Positions 1 to 14,494 of a DNA stretch of 64,000 nucleotides are shown here, piece by piece. Position numbers and translations under genes: made by a program. The notes under the pieces are model-generated. The model saw only the letters and a list, made by a program, of their open reading frames with translations, was not told where the DNA came from and made no database searches. Position 1 is the stretch's first letter. Each line of letters begins with the position of its first letter. The stretch comes from Pampus argenteus (taxonomy: Eukaryota > Chordata > Actinopteri > Scombriformes > Stromateidae): assembly GCA_036937835.1 (NCBI GenBank), contig CM072876.1, forward strand, positions 10,543,501-10,607,500, written 5' to 3'.

Positions 1-641
1 ATAATATTGTTTATTATTATTATTATATTTATAACAATATGATGATGTTGATAATAAAAAAAGTTATAACAGACAATATACATTAGTTAGACAAAGACAA
101 ATCTTATTACAAGGTCTAACCTTTCAGCTTTAAAATAAAATAATTTAACAACATACAATAAAAATATAATATCATTATTAGTATTTTTGCCCCATCCTGT
201 CACAAGACAATTTCAAAAAAAATCAAGTAATGTCAAGCATTTCGACCTCATAACTCCAAAACCATTGATGAATAATTCATAAATATACACTGGTAACCTG
301 CACACTGCACACTATGACTATGCACTAACACTTGACAGTACTGTTGTATTGAGAGCCAGATAATAAACTTGTTCCAGGCCTGAGTAATTCTTAAGATATA
401 TCTCCACATGTTAATGAAAATACATTAAACTCTTCCGTGCAGCCGTGCAGCATGTCATGGTCCAAGCTGACATCATCAGAGGTATCTTGCAGACTGAGCA
501 CTCTTACCTCTGTGCAAATTGCTCAGCTTTGTGTGAGTGAATATTTGGAAAGCACCTGCTAATGACTATGTATGTTTCGCCACCTGCTCTATTCATGCCT
601 CGTATAATCTATTGGATTTATTGACTTTTTTTATAGGCAGG

Positions 642-693
642 AGGTCAACAGGTCACGTTTTTGTGGCCTGCTGAAAGGTCAACACAAAGGTCA
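642..693 (+). promoter_or_regulatory. Cluster of four AGGTCA nuclear-receptor half-sites
   Basis: Exact AGGTCA hexamers lie at 642-647, 650-655, 676-681 and 688-693, all in the same orientation. The first pair is a direct repeat with a 2-bp spacer, the second a direct repeat with a 6-bp spacer. Direct repeats of this hexamer are bound by RXR heterodimers and related nuclear receptors. Whether this site is used is inference only. Confidence 0.35.
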
Positions 694-1348
694 AATGACA
701 CTGAGACAAATGTGAAGAGAGGGAAAGCGCACAGAGACGTACGATATGTTCAAGATTCCCTTCATACATTCGTTCATTCTTGTAGTTTGCTTTTGTTTTC
801 ACATGTGGGATTGTTTGTGCAGTTGTTTTCCAGTGAGTTGACATCATCTGTGTAGCGGTTGGATGTTTTGTTAAGCCTTGAGCTGTTTTCGCAAGTATCA
901 TCACAGTCACAGCGGCTGTGTTTTCACTCATATCGCATTTGTGACATTGGAATGTATGATATGAAACATTTTGAATGTGCTCGTCCGACTTCAGTACATC
1001 TATTGTTATTTATCTGGTCTTTCTATACTCTGGACACTGTGTTGCAGTCTGTACATCAGTCTAGGGCATCTTTTTTTATCTTTGATGTTGATTCTCTCAG
1101 TTCATGCTTCCCTCACTAAAAAAACACATCCAAAACACTGCATATATTCTGTGTTTTATATGTACCTTGTATGTAGCACAAAGTATTTTGTTCCTGAAGC
1201 AGTTTTTTAAAAATAGGGAGGAGCAGAAAGACTTTTTTTTTTTACTAAGATGAAAACAGTGATTATGAAACCATTTGTTTAGATTGAGTGGTAAACACAG
1301 AAATTACAATGATTTTAAATGGAAATGGGAGGAAGTGTGTGTGAGTTT

Positions 1349-1372
1349 GTGTGTGTGTGTGTGTGTGTGTGT
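1349..1372. repeat. (GT)12 microsatellite
   Basis: Uninterrupted GT dinucleotide repeat of 24 bp in non-coding sequence. Confidence 0.9.
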
Positions 1373-4300
1373 TTTGGATGGTAACAGAGTGTGCTTGGTG
1401 GAAACGGATGGAGTCTTCCTGCTTGATACACAGTGAATAAATATCCTCCTCACTCCACAGAGGAATTTTAGCAATGCTTCTCTCTCCGCTGCCACCAGCG
1501 ACCCGCCTTCCTCATACCTCGCTGTCTCCAACAACCTCAGAAAGTGTTATCAAAATAATCAGATGAAGGTCATGATACAAGTGGGCGTTTACATGGATTG
1601 CATGGAGTTACTTTTAGGAACGTTGTGTTGTTGCAACCTACTGTACAGCACAGGAAACATTGCGTTAATGCCACAAAATATCAGCTCATCTGAATATTTG
1701 AGAATTTATTTGAGAAAATGTAGCTTAGCACACATAAGAGTCACATAATGTATGAATTTTTCTGTGGCATAAGTTCCTTCCCTGCGGTGATACCAACACG
1801 TTTTTAAATCTTTGTCTCATCCAGCTGGAGGGGTGTTGGTTGCTTTTTTGATTGCATTGGCAGACTACTGGTGTTGCATCGTATGAAACTGAGACAAAGT
1901 AAACAAACTACTATAGTTACAGCTCATGAACAGACAACAGGGACTTTAAAGCGCAATGAACAAACACAAACAACAAACAACAGCATCTAACCAGACCATA
2001 TGGGCTCTTGCTAGTGGTTGTTTGAGCTACATAACTATAATGTTTATGCAACTGTGATTTAGTATTTGAGACAGTCAATTTGAGCGGGGTGAATCAATAA
2101 ATAACCAGCAGCCTAAAAAAAAAATACACATGGTAATAATATCACCGTAAATCAATAGTAAGACAAATTCAATCTGTATTATTTCTTCAGTATTATTATA
2201 TATTAAGGGAAATTGTTTTCTCTCTTGCAATGATTGTATGTAGGTTTCCCCTCAAAAACTGATGAAGTGGTAGCACCTAATTTTAAATGTCCTAATTAAT
2301 CCAAACACCAAAGTAGACGTTTTGGTCCAATCCGTGTTCCATACTATGTGCATTCTTACACCTGTACCTGTACCTGTACCCAACTGTACTGTACTGACAC
2401 ACCTCACTGCAGCAATGTGAACTACTAGAGATCAATAAAAACAAGGTTCTCAAGGCATGAAGTTACTCTTTAAGCTGTTTAGAAAAATGACTTACTCATT
2501 TTGAAACATGACCAACACGTATAATTTGCATATGTGTATATGTGTACAAGGGGCACTTCATCCTTATTTTCCTAATCCACTTCCCTTTTCTGTAATTTCA
2601 TTGCTACCTTCATTGCTGTTATATAACTTCAGTAAATACCAGTGTGTTCACACACATCTACACCAGCTCCCACATGAACAATAGCAATAACACATTAGAG
2701 ATAACCAGCTAAACAGACACAAGACCTGCATCACATGTCAGATCCTCCATCCATCACAATAGCACCGACAGGTGACACCAATGATCCAACATCATGTTAT
2801 GTAATGTAATATGCCCTGATTAAGGCTCATACGTTCCTGTATAATGAGCTGCGGCTGATCAGACACTGCTGTTGCTCTGATTATCCTGTTTAGCAGAGAG
2901 TGAGACAGAGGGTGGAGGGGGAGGCGGAAAGGGTCAAACAGAGGATCCATTGAGGATGGGCTGAGACAGGGACAAGCTGGGGGCCCCTGTGTGCGCCGGC
3001 CCAAAACAAGAGGAAGAAACCAACAGGGGAGGAGCAGCATTTTGGGTGGGCAGGGGAAGAGGGGAAGAGGGGACGGGTGTGGAGTCCAGAGAGAGAGAGT
3101 TAGAGAGAGACCCACCAGTGTGACATAAAGTCAGATGAATCAGCCGATTGTTCCATCAGTCCTGCCTCCTGCCTGATATTAAAAGGACGCTGATGACAGA
3201 AGTTGAGTGAAAATGGACTCTGGTAAAAAGAAAAGAGCAAAGTGTGAATGTATGAGGCCTACTTTGTATATGTATTTGTTGTATCTGATTAACTTTAACT
3301 TATACAAACTTATTTTTCAATTACTGTCATTCAATCTTAAATTTAACTTCACCTGCATGTTCTGCACCTGCACATTAAGATAAGAAACACCACAGATATA
3401 ATAAAATATAAAAAAGTATTCTTTAAAAGAACATATCCATATGTACAACAAATATGTTTTTGGTCGCTGTAATTTTGATGTCAATGTAAGTGTAAAAATC
3501 TTAATCAATCTAAATGAGACAAATCTGTGTAAACTGCTTACGAGCCTAAGCAAAACTAAACATATTCTGTTCAGGAAATCTTAAAACGACCGTACTTTCC
3601 TGTTGGTTTGCATCTTTTACCTTCTAGAGACTGAACATCATCTGAACTGAAATAGAAATCTGACATAGACATGTCATATCTCACCGTGTGTGCTAAGTTT
3701 TCCTGCTCTAGAGGTGAAAAACCAAAATATCTTTCACTGTGTCAGAAATAATTCAGTTAATGGGGTTGGAACAAGTTATTGTTAAAGTGAATTTAAGCAT
3801 GACGGAGTTTTTCATCTGCAAATGTGAAGGCAAAGTAAACTCCCAAACTGTAACTGCAGTATGCAAACTGTTGCCTCACCACAGCTTTTTTAACGATAAG
3901 TAACGATAATGAATGGCAATGAACTTTTTTTTTTTTTTTTATAATCTTTGACTGTAAAATCATTCTTATCATGAAACTGATTGCTTAACCAAATATGGCT
4001 TGATAAAATTATTATATAGTTATGCAAAAAAAAAGAGTGAAATATATATATCATCTTTTGAATGACAGCAGCACAATATCCACAACAGATAATTTACCAT
4101 CTTACTGTAAACTATAGTGACCGTTCTGTGGTGATTGTTTTGGTCTAACAAGGGAAATCAAATCAAATGTATGATTCTTCTTCCTCATTTTAGCAGAGGA
4201 GAAACAGGCTTCCTGCTAATTAGTCTGTTCCACAGCCAGTTTCCAATCATCCATCTCTCAGATTCACTGCCAGCTACTTTACAAAGAAAAGAAAAAAATT

Positions 4301-7300
4301 GAGAATGTGAAAAACCAGAGCTCTCTTATTCTTCTTTCTTCTCCTCTTCAAAGAACTAGAGTTCACTCAAATTATTTGATCTAATTATAATCTACAGAAC
4401 AATATCAAATCCCAAAATGGCATCAACATAAAAATATTACATTATGTCATAAAAGACAATGCTCCTTGTTTTCTTCCTGTGCAGTGTTCCCAGCCCATTT
4501 TGGATCAAAAGTGTGTTTATCTTTACATCACATACCCTGTACTCTACAGTACTGTATATATATATATATGCAGTAAGACTATATAAGATCATATTACAGT
4601 CAAATCCATCTGTGGTTTAAGGTAGTCATTCCCAACCTTTGCGTCAAGACCTGTTAATGGTCACAACATAAATCTAAAGACAACTGTAGATTGCAGTTGC
4701 AGTTTCTGGCCACAACCAACTATAACAATGGGTTGCAAGTAGATATGTTTGCTTCATCTATGAGGCTTAAAAACCAGTTTATGACACCCTGGTTGATAAT
4801 TCACTGTCATACATTCACATTCATCTGACTCAAAGGGTGATTTTGTTTAAAAAAAAACAAAAAAACATGAGGAAATGAATAAACTTTAAGAGATGCCAAA
4901 GAGATTATCAAAAAGGAAGTGGCCAGTTTCAAATAGTGGCATGATTGTTGTGGTGCCATACTCATATTGAAGCTTGAATTTTGTTAAGCCAAATTGGTAT
5001 TTTATTCAATTTAGAAGTTACAACTTCACAAACATCATACAGTAACGGTGTTGGCAGTAGTGATGGCAGAGGTGTTAGGAGAAGAAGCATTACAGCCACT
5101 CTGTTTCCAGGTCCAGCTCTGATGGAATATCTTTGTATGATTGATGTACAGTTAAAAAAAAAAAAAAACTCCTTATTTATCTTATATTAGCTCCTTATGC
5201 ATCCACTCAGTTCAGCATCTGTTTGAAACAGGCCTGTTTGTTTAACCTTATCAACTATGGAACAGACGGTTATTTGTGGGCATGTGTGAACGATCTGACG
5301 TCAGTTTGAGAAGGAAGTAGAGGTAAGCTGGCAAACAGCACATTCATAGCAGACTGAAGCTCTGGCTTTTGACATTTCTTCACCTCAGGTTTTGGACCTT
5401 TGACCATGTTTAACATAGACATCCAACATCATAACGGTCTACAACCATCATAACTACAGAATATCACAAAAAGCACATGTCCCATTTGATGCTTCACCAG
5501 TTTAAGATGTTTTTGTGTTTTTATACAAAAGCAAAGATAGCTAAGGACACTTGAAGGTCCTCCAAATCAAATGATTGTTTAAAACATAGACATTTATCTA
5601 AAATTAGATTGGGATCATACATGCCATCTGATTGCAGTATAATACAAACAAAGAATGCTCTGAATAGCTTAGGTATGTGGTCGCTCATATTTGACCCATG
5701 TTTTGTGTATGTTGACTGATTTTTGGAGCTTCAGATACAGGTGTTTGCTTCCTTATCAGTGACTCTAAGTTAAAACTGAGGCATGACTTTGTTGTAGTTT
5801 TTACACAGTACACTGTTTAAAAAACGATGTATTTCTCTGTTAAAGTCTGTCCCAGCTACTCCACAGCAACACTGTGCTCAAAATAACCTCTCCGCTCCCT
5901 CTATTACATCATGTGTCTCTGTGCACTCGTTCACCCATCTTGCCTCCACGGTGCCTCACTTTCACCCTCTCCTCTTTTCGGTCCATAATTCATCTCTCAT
6001 CTCTCATCTGTCTTTCCATGCCGTGGAGATGCACCAGGTTACAAAATGGTACTCTTCAAATCCCATCAATTTAAGCCAATATTTCTATACTAAACTTACC
6101 AAAATGTATGAAGATGTGTCATTCTACATAAATCTTCCAAAACAACCCATACAAGTGTTTTGGGGGTTTTTTTATGCTGTAACTGTATCTGTAACTGCTA
6201 TGGTTAAGATTACATTAAGTCTGAACAACTGCTTGGTGATAGTTAGACAAAGATTGTGGTCATAGTTAAAAGAAACCAGTGCTGATGGTTTGAGTGTTAA
6301 AGGTGAGCACTACGCAGTTTAGCACATTTAAGCTATTTCTGCCTTTGCTCATTATTCATATGACCACAAAAGTTGTCAGGAAAACCGAAATGTATGCCAT
6401 TTCAAGCATTCAAACAAACAACACATATATCTCTCTGAATTGTAAGTCTCAGAAAGCTCCATCAAATATGTTATGGCTGTAAGAGGTTATTATGTGGCTG
6501 CCCCACCCTCCCTCCTCTTGTACTTGTTCACCTTCTGTTGCTGCCTCGCTGTCTCGCTCATTTTTTGCGCATCCATTTTTTATCAGCTTTGGTCCTGATG
6601 CAGCACTAACTGCCTCACAGAGCACAGTAGAAGATGTGTGAGGTTATGGTGTGTGTGTGTGCGTGTGTGTGTAATGGTGTGTCAGTGCTGGTGGTGAGTT
6701 TGAGCATTTGAAGGACAAATGTTGAATCATGGCTTTGGTGCAGCTTCTTTCTTGGTTGTGGGGCGGTGTTGCTTCTCTAATCTGTGCAGATCAAGTGCAG
6801 TCTGAGATTTACTGTATTGACCGAGTCTTATATCACAACCTCTGTCCAATCACAGTATAAAAATCTGTGAGCTGGGAAACGAAAGAGTAGTGGTGAAAAG
6901 CAACCAAGTACATACACGGAGAGCTTTTTTTTGTGTGTGAAACTAGCAGTATACTACTGCTTTGCAACAGTAAACGTGCTGCATCTGCAACAGTTGGAAA
7001 ATGTTCACATTTAACAACTGGAAGCACTTGGTTAAGCTTACAAAAAGATCCCAGTGTTTTTAAAAGCTGACACAGGCTTGAAGCACCAGACAAGATGTGT
7101 TTACTTTCTCTATCTTTTTTTTTTTTCAGTAGCTAAACCTGGTTTCCAGAGACAGGATTGCCTCGAGAGACCTCTGATATTTATTATAGTACTTGCTTCT
7201 GTTGCACATTTATGCATTTAATTTTATTTGCATGAAGCAGAAACGGATTCCTCCTGTAATTGGGAGAGTCAAACCATGATCTGTATATACTGTATGCACT

Positions 7301-8939
7301 GGGACTCTAGGTAAGTGGTGTCTTATGATGCTTTATCGGGATAATTAGAAACATACAGCACAGTGAATCCGGTGGTCACTGCTTACTCATTTGAGCCAAA
7401 TAGAAGCGTTGTGTTTGGAATGGGGAATGAAATATATCCGTACAGTCTACCTCTGTTTTACTGTTGTACATGAACATGTTTTACAGGCAAACCTGCTTTC
7501 ATTAGATGATGTTCTGTGTCACATTTGACAGTTCCCCCCTCGGTTTAGTGAGACAGGCCACCGTGACTTGTTTGCGATTACGCTGTTCCCACATTTTTTT
7601 TTTTTTTTAGACGAAATAATTACATCAGCAGACTCAAGTCAATATACTATTCCTGCTCATTTAAACAGACAAATGACGGTAATGAAATGAGCAGAGGACC
7701 TCTTTTTAAATCGGATTCACATCTCTTTCAACAACAGTTAAAGTCAAATCTCTCCTCATCTTTACTCAGGCCCCAAGTTTAGTCATGGATCATGTGTGGT
7801 TTAATTATTTGACCCTAAATGTTGTTTCTGTGCCAAAACGTGGATCAAACATATAGACCGTAGAGTAATTTGAGGCCTAAAGCCATAAAAAACAAAGTCT
7901 GCTTAAAGTGTCTCGCTAATTAAATCCATGTTTATAGCATTTGTATTCTTTCCAGGCCTCCCCCCTTCTTACCAGTCATCTTTTTTTTTTCTCACATATA
8001 TGACTCTGGAGCTCAGATGCTTATCGGGGCTCAGAGATATTTACAGATTCATGACAGGCGGGCCAGCAATAGGGGTGGATTTGTTATTTCAACCCAGTTA
8101 GAGAGCCAAGCCCCTGGGGTCAAACGCTGGCCAGTGTGGGCTGATTATGATCATGTCCTGGGGGGTCCTTCCTGTGACCAGACTGTTGTTGTTTGGCTCC
8201 GTTTTGCTGTTCAAGTGTTGCTGCCGCACAGATGAAGGGACAGGGGAGATGAAAAACAAATTGTGGGAGGTATAGCGACTTCAGGTTAAAGGGTTAGTGA
8301 TGCACTGATGTAGGTAGAGGACAATGTGGTTTCATCTGTTGGACTGAAATGGCAACTAACAGGTGTGTAGACACTGGATAGCTTTAGGGTCACTCAGACA
8401 CTTGGTTTGCATTTCTTTCTCTCTCGTACGCGGACACATGATGACGCACGCAGGCTTGAGTCTGTTTAGTTTTGATCCTTCTGCTATTTTATTTATCTAA
8501 TTCAGTGTCATATGAGTTCTCCGCTTACATCATATACGTCAGGCTGAAATGAAATATTTGTGCACAGTCACACAGAGACAGGTGTGGTTTCTAGGGCCGA
8601 GAAGTAGTGGACTATATATTTGATACTTTCCAAAGATTTTATTTTAACTTTCTCTCTCTCTCTCTCGAAATTTGATCAGTTATGTCAGAGTCCACCAGAG
8701 CTGTTTGTCAGGCCTTTTGGGAAAAGTCTAAATCAAATCTAAAGTCTTAGTAAAGTCTCAGGTCTAATACTGACCATTACAGTAAATCAAGACAGCATTT
8801 GAAAGCTTGGCTTTTAAACGTGCTTTACATAACTTGCAGATGCATTGGTTTAATAATTAAACATGTGTCCTCATGCGAGGCCTCCTGCTGCTGTATCTGG
8901 CTTCAGGGATCTCAGATATTGTGCTGCTTTTATACATTT

Positions 8940-9165
8940 TATGTGTCAAATACTTTTGTTTATGACCAAATGGTTTAATACATTTTGAAAAGAACAAAAT
9001 ACTCATCAGCATCAGCTGTGCTACTTGCTAATTTGCAAAAGTTAGCATGCTAATGCTAACTCTTACCAAGATGGTAAATATGATGAACATTATACCAGCT
9101 AAGCAACAAGATGTTAGAATGATGACATTAGCATTTAGTTTAAAGCTCTATATAATATCACTTAT
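8940..9165. repeat. Degenerate dispersed teleost repeat (GTTAGCATGCTAA type)
   Basis: The stretch contains in order TTATGACCAAAT, CATCAGCATCAGCTGTGCTA, GTTAGCATGCTAA, AAGATGGTAAA, a GAACATTATACCAGCTAAG block and ATTAGCATTTAG. From memory this order matches a repeat scattered through percomorph genomes. The copy is diverged and codes for nothing. A related fragment in the opposite orientation is at about 19195-19265. The family name is uncertain. Confidence 0.6.
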
Positions 9166-9394
9166 TATATACGGCTGCACTACATGCACCCAAACCACAG
9201 TAAGTATTTTAAAAGAATCATATAACGCTGAATACTATGTACTAAGATATAAACTAATAAATACATTTTTTTTAAATTAAAAACTTGCAACACAGAAATG
9301 CACACACACACACACAAATACAGGGAGTACAGGGTTTTTCCATATACAGCTTGTGTCTGTGTATTTGCTACTGACGAGCCAACAGATTTATGGT

Positions 9395-9503
<109 letters not shown>

Positions 9504-12500
9504 GGTTATTTTCCACACTGCTGTAAATCTGTATTTCTGGATATGACTTTGACATCAAATTTGGTCCCATCCAATTGTTATTGTGAACACACACACACAC
9601 ACACGCATATATGCACACATGGTCATGCACACACACAGAAGCTCAGGTGCTCAGATGGTGAGTACCTGAGCTGGGTTAATGGATTGTGGAAACAGTGAGA
9701 GTGTTCTTCGGGGGTCTTGTCAGGCTTTGATCTTTGGTATGTACTGAATGTGGGGTCAGGGATAATAGACTGGGGTGAAGAGACATGAAGACAGAAGGAG
9801 GGAGGGATGGTCACACAGACCACTGAAAACTCTGGTTTTATATATACATATAGTTATGTACCTTGCATAACTTGTAGCACAACCATTGTAGTTGGATGTA
9901 TTGTCTGCTTTTATGTACTAAGTAAAGCAAGTAGGATTTAAAGACTAAAATAAGTAGGTGCCTAGCCCACACATTTCCAAGACCATGTCTTCATGCTGCA
10001 GGAAACATAACTTTGACAAGAGTGTTGATATTAAAATGGTGTGAAAATGAGTTTAAACCAATCTGTTGTTTTTAGATAGTCTAGGTATTGTTACACAAAA
10101 AGAAAGAAAAACATGAAAAAACATCAACCCTTACTCATACACTAGGGTAAGAATCATATAACAGGATGATCAACTGAATATAATATGACATTAAAATGAG
10201 CCACAAGAGAAGAACTTACTACCCAAGTCTCTCATCTATTACAGTCTTCTTTCTCCTCATTCATTCCTCCTTTCTCTTTCTATCTCCACATCTCTGTTTT
10301 CACCTTTTCTCACTCCTCTTCTCCTCTGTGTTTATCTTTCCTCTCTTCAGACACAGTCGCTCACTTTGACAGCGTCGTCCTCCTTTCGTCTGTCCAGAGA
10401 CTCTGTCCACACCTCAGAGGTCAAAAGGCTGCAAGGTTAACTGTCACGAAACAGGCTACGGCCCCACATAGAGCGTTTAAACCTGTTATCTCCTGCTGCG
10501 AGTTCGCTTGCGTGTGCTTATGTTCATCTAAGAAAAAAAAGCTAACTTGATGGTGTTTCCAAACTGCAACACATTTTATCAGATTTAAACAAAAGCCACT
10601 GAAGCTCATTTTTCATTTACATATTTTATAACCTCTTCTCTTGTCCTCTCCCCTCAGACTGGAGACCCGGGTTTGAGATGTCATTTACCAGCTGTGTCAC
10701 CCTCTTCTTTTCCATTAACTCCCTCCTCCTCCTGTGTTCTGTGTTTGGTTTAAGGGATATAAATCTCCCCTGCTGGCCTTTGTAGCGTGATTTAGGAGAC
10801 AGTGGGTCGTCTCTCTTCTGGAGCCACTGGCTGCCTTTTTAGGGTGCAGCCAAGAAGTAAATGGATAGGAGGAAATGAAAATCAAAGATGAATCGAGGGT
10901 AAAAGTGAAAGCAGAATAGTGCAATAGTGTGGGAGAAAGAAAATGGCGAAAAACAAATCTTACTCCAGTGCCGATCTTGAAATTATAGATGGTTCTTATT
11001 GTGTACAATCGGTGTATCAAAAGCCTTTTGCTGGCACAAAGGCGACTAATTAATTTAATTAGTGCTTTATCATGAAATGCACGCTATGAAATGTAAACTA
11101 GATGAAGATGTAAACTAGTGTTTGCATTTTGCAGGTTTGAATGCACTCACTACACATGTTTCAGGCAAGAAGTTAATTAGCTAAATCCGTGTCATGTGCT
11201 TTATTGTTACTACTTATGTCAAGGCTGACACAGCAAATGTAACATCACAACAGCAGCTCCTTGAACCAATATGACAACAGTGATTAATTCCTATATCTCT
11301 GTGTACGTATGGGGCATAAACATTATGTCTGTCAGTTATATATATCATTTTAGTTAGTAGTTAGTAGATCTAGTTCAAGGCTCAAGAAAACAGCTGGACG
11401 CTACTTTTTAGCATCACTCAAGCAGGAGTTAGTTATGTGTGTGGCTCATTGATATGTTTATAAGTTTGGTCTTCTTGTGGGATACGCGAGATTGGCGAGA
11501 ATTGAATTTCATCAACTCTTTCTGTGGCTAGTAGAAAATTGTGATTCGGCATAGTTTGGCGTCTGCTGCTGGATATCTGCTGTCTAATTTATGGCGCTCA
11601 TTGTAATTGCCTATTTGGACAATTTGATTTAACAAGTTGGATTAAAAAACAAACGTCTGAATGGTGACTCAGCATACACGATAAGGGCCACACAGGTCTG
11701 TGGGCTGACGGAGACAGAACAGAGCCTAATGGATTCGTAAACAAGTGAAAGAGGCTGCAGAGAAGAAGGGAGGCAGATAGAATCAACCCTTGTGAGTATT
11801 AACCCTGTTGTGATAAATGAAGATGAGACTGTAAGAACAAATGCAAAGAGCTGAAAGAGGCTTTATAGAAAGAGGAGCAGGAACAGGAGGTGTTTACTGA
11901 TACTCCTCTATCTCTGTGGCTTTGTATGATCAGTAAATATAGCTTGAAGTGCCACCTGTCCATTTCCATTGAAGCAAGTATATTTATTCCTCTTGTAAAA
12001 TTGTCTCGTGATGCGAAATATGAACACAGAAAAAGAACTGTTCATAAATAAAAAATAAGGCTGGTATTTTTCCCCATAAACTTAATTAAATCCGATCATA
12101 TTTCACAGAAAACCAGACAGAAAACAAACAAAACACTTTCCCTCTTTCTTTTTTTCTTCTTCCTGCTGTTGTTTTGCTTTGCAGATGCGTGTGACCGTTC
12201 TTTCTTTTTTTGCACATTTTTTTTCTAGCAGGTCATTCTTTAGGTCTTTGTGGCAGACCATGTTGGCCAGGCAGACATAGAAAAGAAATGCACAACTGGC
12301 AGTGAAACGTCAACATATTCTGTCTGGGAACTTATCTTAAGAATGCAGAGCAGCTCGGGCGACGCAGTACCTGTCAGGTTTGGGTCAGTTCAGTTTAAGT
12401 TCACTGAAATGATAAACTGAAACTGGGATTCTTTTAATACCAACACAGTCGTCAGTCTCAGTCATGTCTACATGGGTGGTGTACAAGATTCTGTTTGATT

Positions 12501-13360
12501 TTAGAAAAAAAAAATTTTATATAAAAATCTTTATCATTACATCTTGAAGCATAAGGCTGGGCTGAGTTTCCTAGTGTAGGAAACCCAAGAGGTACATTTC
12601 CATCTCAAGACCTCTCTGTCATTCCAGATATTCCTGCCATGACTATTACAGGACTTGTCTTTATGTTGCTGTGATGAGAATGTAGCAGCAGCATTTTGTC
12701 TGACTTTTCATTTATATATTTTGTATGAGGGCCAGAAGTGGTCAAAGGGTGACCATTTGTGGGGAGGTGGGCTGAGAAAAGGGGGTGCCAGAGTCAGGTG
12801 TTTGGGAGATCTGTGGCAAGGAATGTCGGGAATGCCTGTCATGAGGTAGACCAGGGCAGGGCGGGGTCGCTGCAGGTCCTGAGGTCAGCTGATGGTCACA
12901 CACTAAATCTGATCTGAGGTCCTGAAGGCTTTAAAAGGACAAAAATAATGTGACCATCCTCTTTGTGGAAGCATTCGAAGCATGACACTTTTTATATGCG
13001 CACGAGTGTTAATAACTTCAATGTGTTTGGCTTCAAATATTCTTAATTTCTTGTGAGTAATGAATCGGAATTACGATATCCAGGCACATCTGGCGAACTG
13101 AAGTCATTTCCACATTTTTCAGCAGTTCGTTTTGTGATCCAGAACATATTTGAATCAGCAGGACAGAACAGGACAGGGGCACTAGACCGGGTAAAGGGCG
13201 TGGTTGTATTATGCACTAAATGTGATTTAAGAGAAATTCTGATCACAATGCGATCTAGACCACCTCACAAAGCAGCTTGGCAAAACATCTGAAAGCCCCC
13301 GCCTGCTAACCTATTCTCTTTTTCTTTTTCCCACCTTTGAATATGTCCCTGTGTCCTTAG

Positions 13361-13450
13361 CGGAGTGTCTCCTCCATGGTGTCATTTTCCAGGGATTTCC
13401 TGGAGGAGTTTGAGCTGCTGGGAATGGAGCCTGAGTTGTCCATTAGTTAG
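13361..13450 (+). other. Exon-like segment, unassigned
   Basis: A pyrimidine-rich run ending in CCTTAG is followed by a 29-codon open frame rich in Ser, Glu and Leu (including SRDFLEEFELLGMEPELS), ending in TAG. Codon choice looks coding-like, but there is no obvious downstream donor and I recognise no family. It could be an alternative terminal exon, a conserved non-coding element or chance. Confidence 0.2.
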
Positions 13451-14159
13451 ATTACCAGCTCTGTGGGGAGGCTCTGGTTCCCTCTCCCCTGGTCGGGACA
13501 CACAAAGCTCTGGCCTGCAGGCTATTGTACGGCTGTCACTCGAAGCAGGTTGCTGCCAGAAAAAAAACTCCGTCAGGTCTCAGATACACTGATAAGGGCG
13601 CCGTGAGTCAGGCTGCATCTTGTTAATTTGTTAACACACTTGTAGTATGTTCATAATGAAAAGTGACTGTGAAATTGCACTTCTCCCCTTCTTTTGTATC
13701 ATCAACATTACTGCAGTATTTGATTTGCTATGATGTTCGTATATTACTCTACAGTTTATAATGTTATTAAACCTCCTATTCAGACTATTGAAACTTTGCA
13801 GTGATTTGACTGTTCAGCTGACAACATGAATTTTAATTTTAACATGAATGTGATCAATTTATCCATCTTTGGCCCTTGCCATGATGTCTTTTGTCTTTTA
13901 AAGATCATTTTTTACCACCTGATAAAAAAACCCAATGATTTTATGGACATGTAATGTAGTGGCAGCACTTTAACAGCATCCTGGCAGGCTGATTCACTTA
14001 TCATAAAACCTGATGGGCTGGTTGCTCATTCAGTGTGGTGGTGAGTGATGGCCAGCTGTGGTTGGAGAGAATGGGTGTTTTTGCAGTTTGTCCTTTAGTG
14101 AACGCTATATTTACAGATCTTAATTGATGCCTAGAAGGAAGTGACATTTCCTGTTGAAG

Positions 14160-14390
14160 AGCGAGATGAGAAGATTTATACCACTCTCATGTTGGATAAA
14201 TATGAAGCTGCAGCCAGCGGTCGGTTAGCATAGCTTAGCACAAAGGCAGGAAACGGAAGGATGTATCTAGCCTGGCTCTTTCCAAAAGTAATAAAACTCC
14301 ACCAAAACTGTCAAAGATCACCAACGTGACCCTGTGTATGCTAATTCATGTATTTCATTCTATTTAAAAAAAACAAAAAAAACTCTCGAC
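14160..14390. repeat. Degenerate dispersed teleost repeat (GGTTAGCATAGCTTAGC type)
   Basis: The segment contains CAGCCAGCGGTCGGTTAGC, TAGCTTAGCACAAAGGCAGG, CTAGCCTGGCTCTTTCC and AATAAAACTCCACC. From memory this order matches another repeat common in percomorph genomes. It lies immediately upstream of the akap12 exon at 14419 and is non-coding. Confidence 0.55.
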
Positions 14391-14418
14391 TCAGAGTGTC
14401 TCTTTTTTTCTTTTTCAG

Positions 14419-14494
14419 ACTCTACAGAAAAATGGACAAATCTCCAGTACGACCAGCCTGAATGGACTCTCTGAGGACAACACACTGGCAGAAG
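14419..14494 (+). CDS. akap12: akap12 alpha-type internal coding exon (A-kinase anchoring protein 12)
   Basis: This 76-base exon is flanked by a long pyrimidine tract ending in CAG and by a good donor, GTATGT. It reads TLQKNGQ-ISSTTSLNG-LSEDNTLAE and ends with one extra base (phase 1). Human AKAP12 alpha has KLLQKNGQLSTINGV at the equivalent point, just before the shared exon. Joined to 28355 it restores the frame as ...LAEVGQPDG, the junction seen in the human alpha form. The exon carrying the myristoylated Met-Gly start should lie left of the window. The alpha form is the myristoylated, membrane-targeted isoform in mammals; that it behaves so here is inferred. Confidence 0.8.

Noticed and set aside
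2361..2380. Short CTGTAC-type tandem (ACCTGTACCTGTACCTGTAC)
   Set aside because: Only about three units; too short to treat as a repeat of interest.
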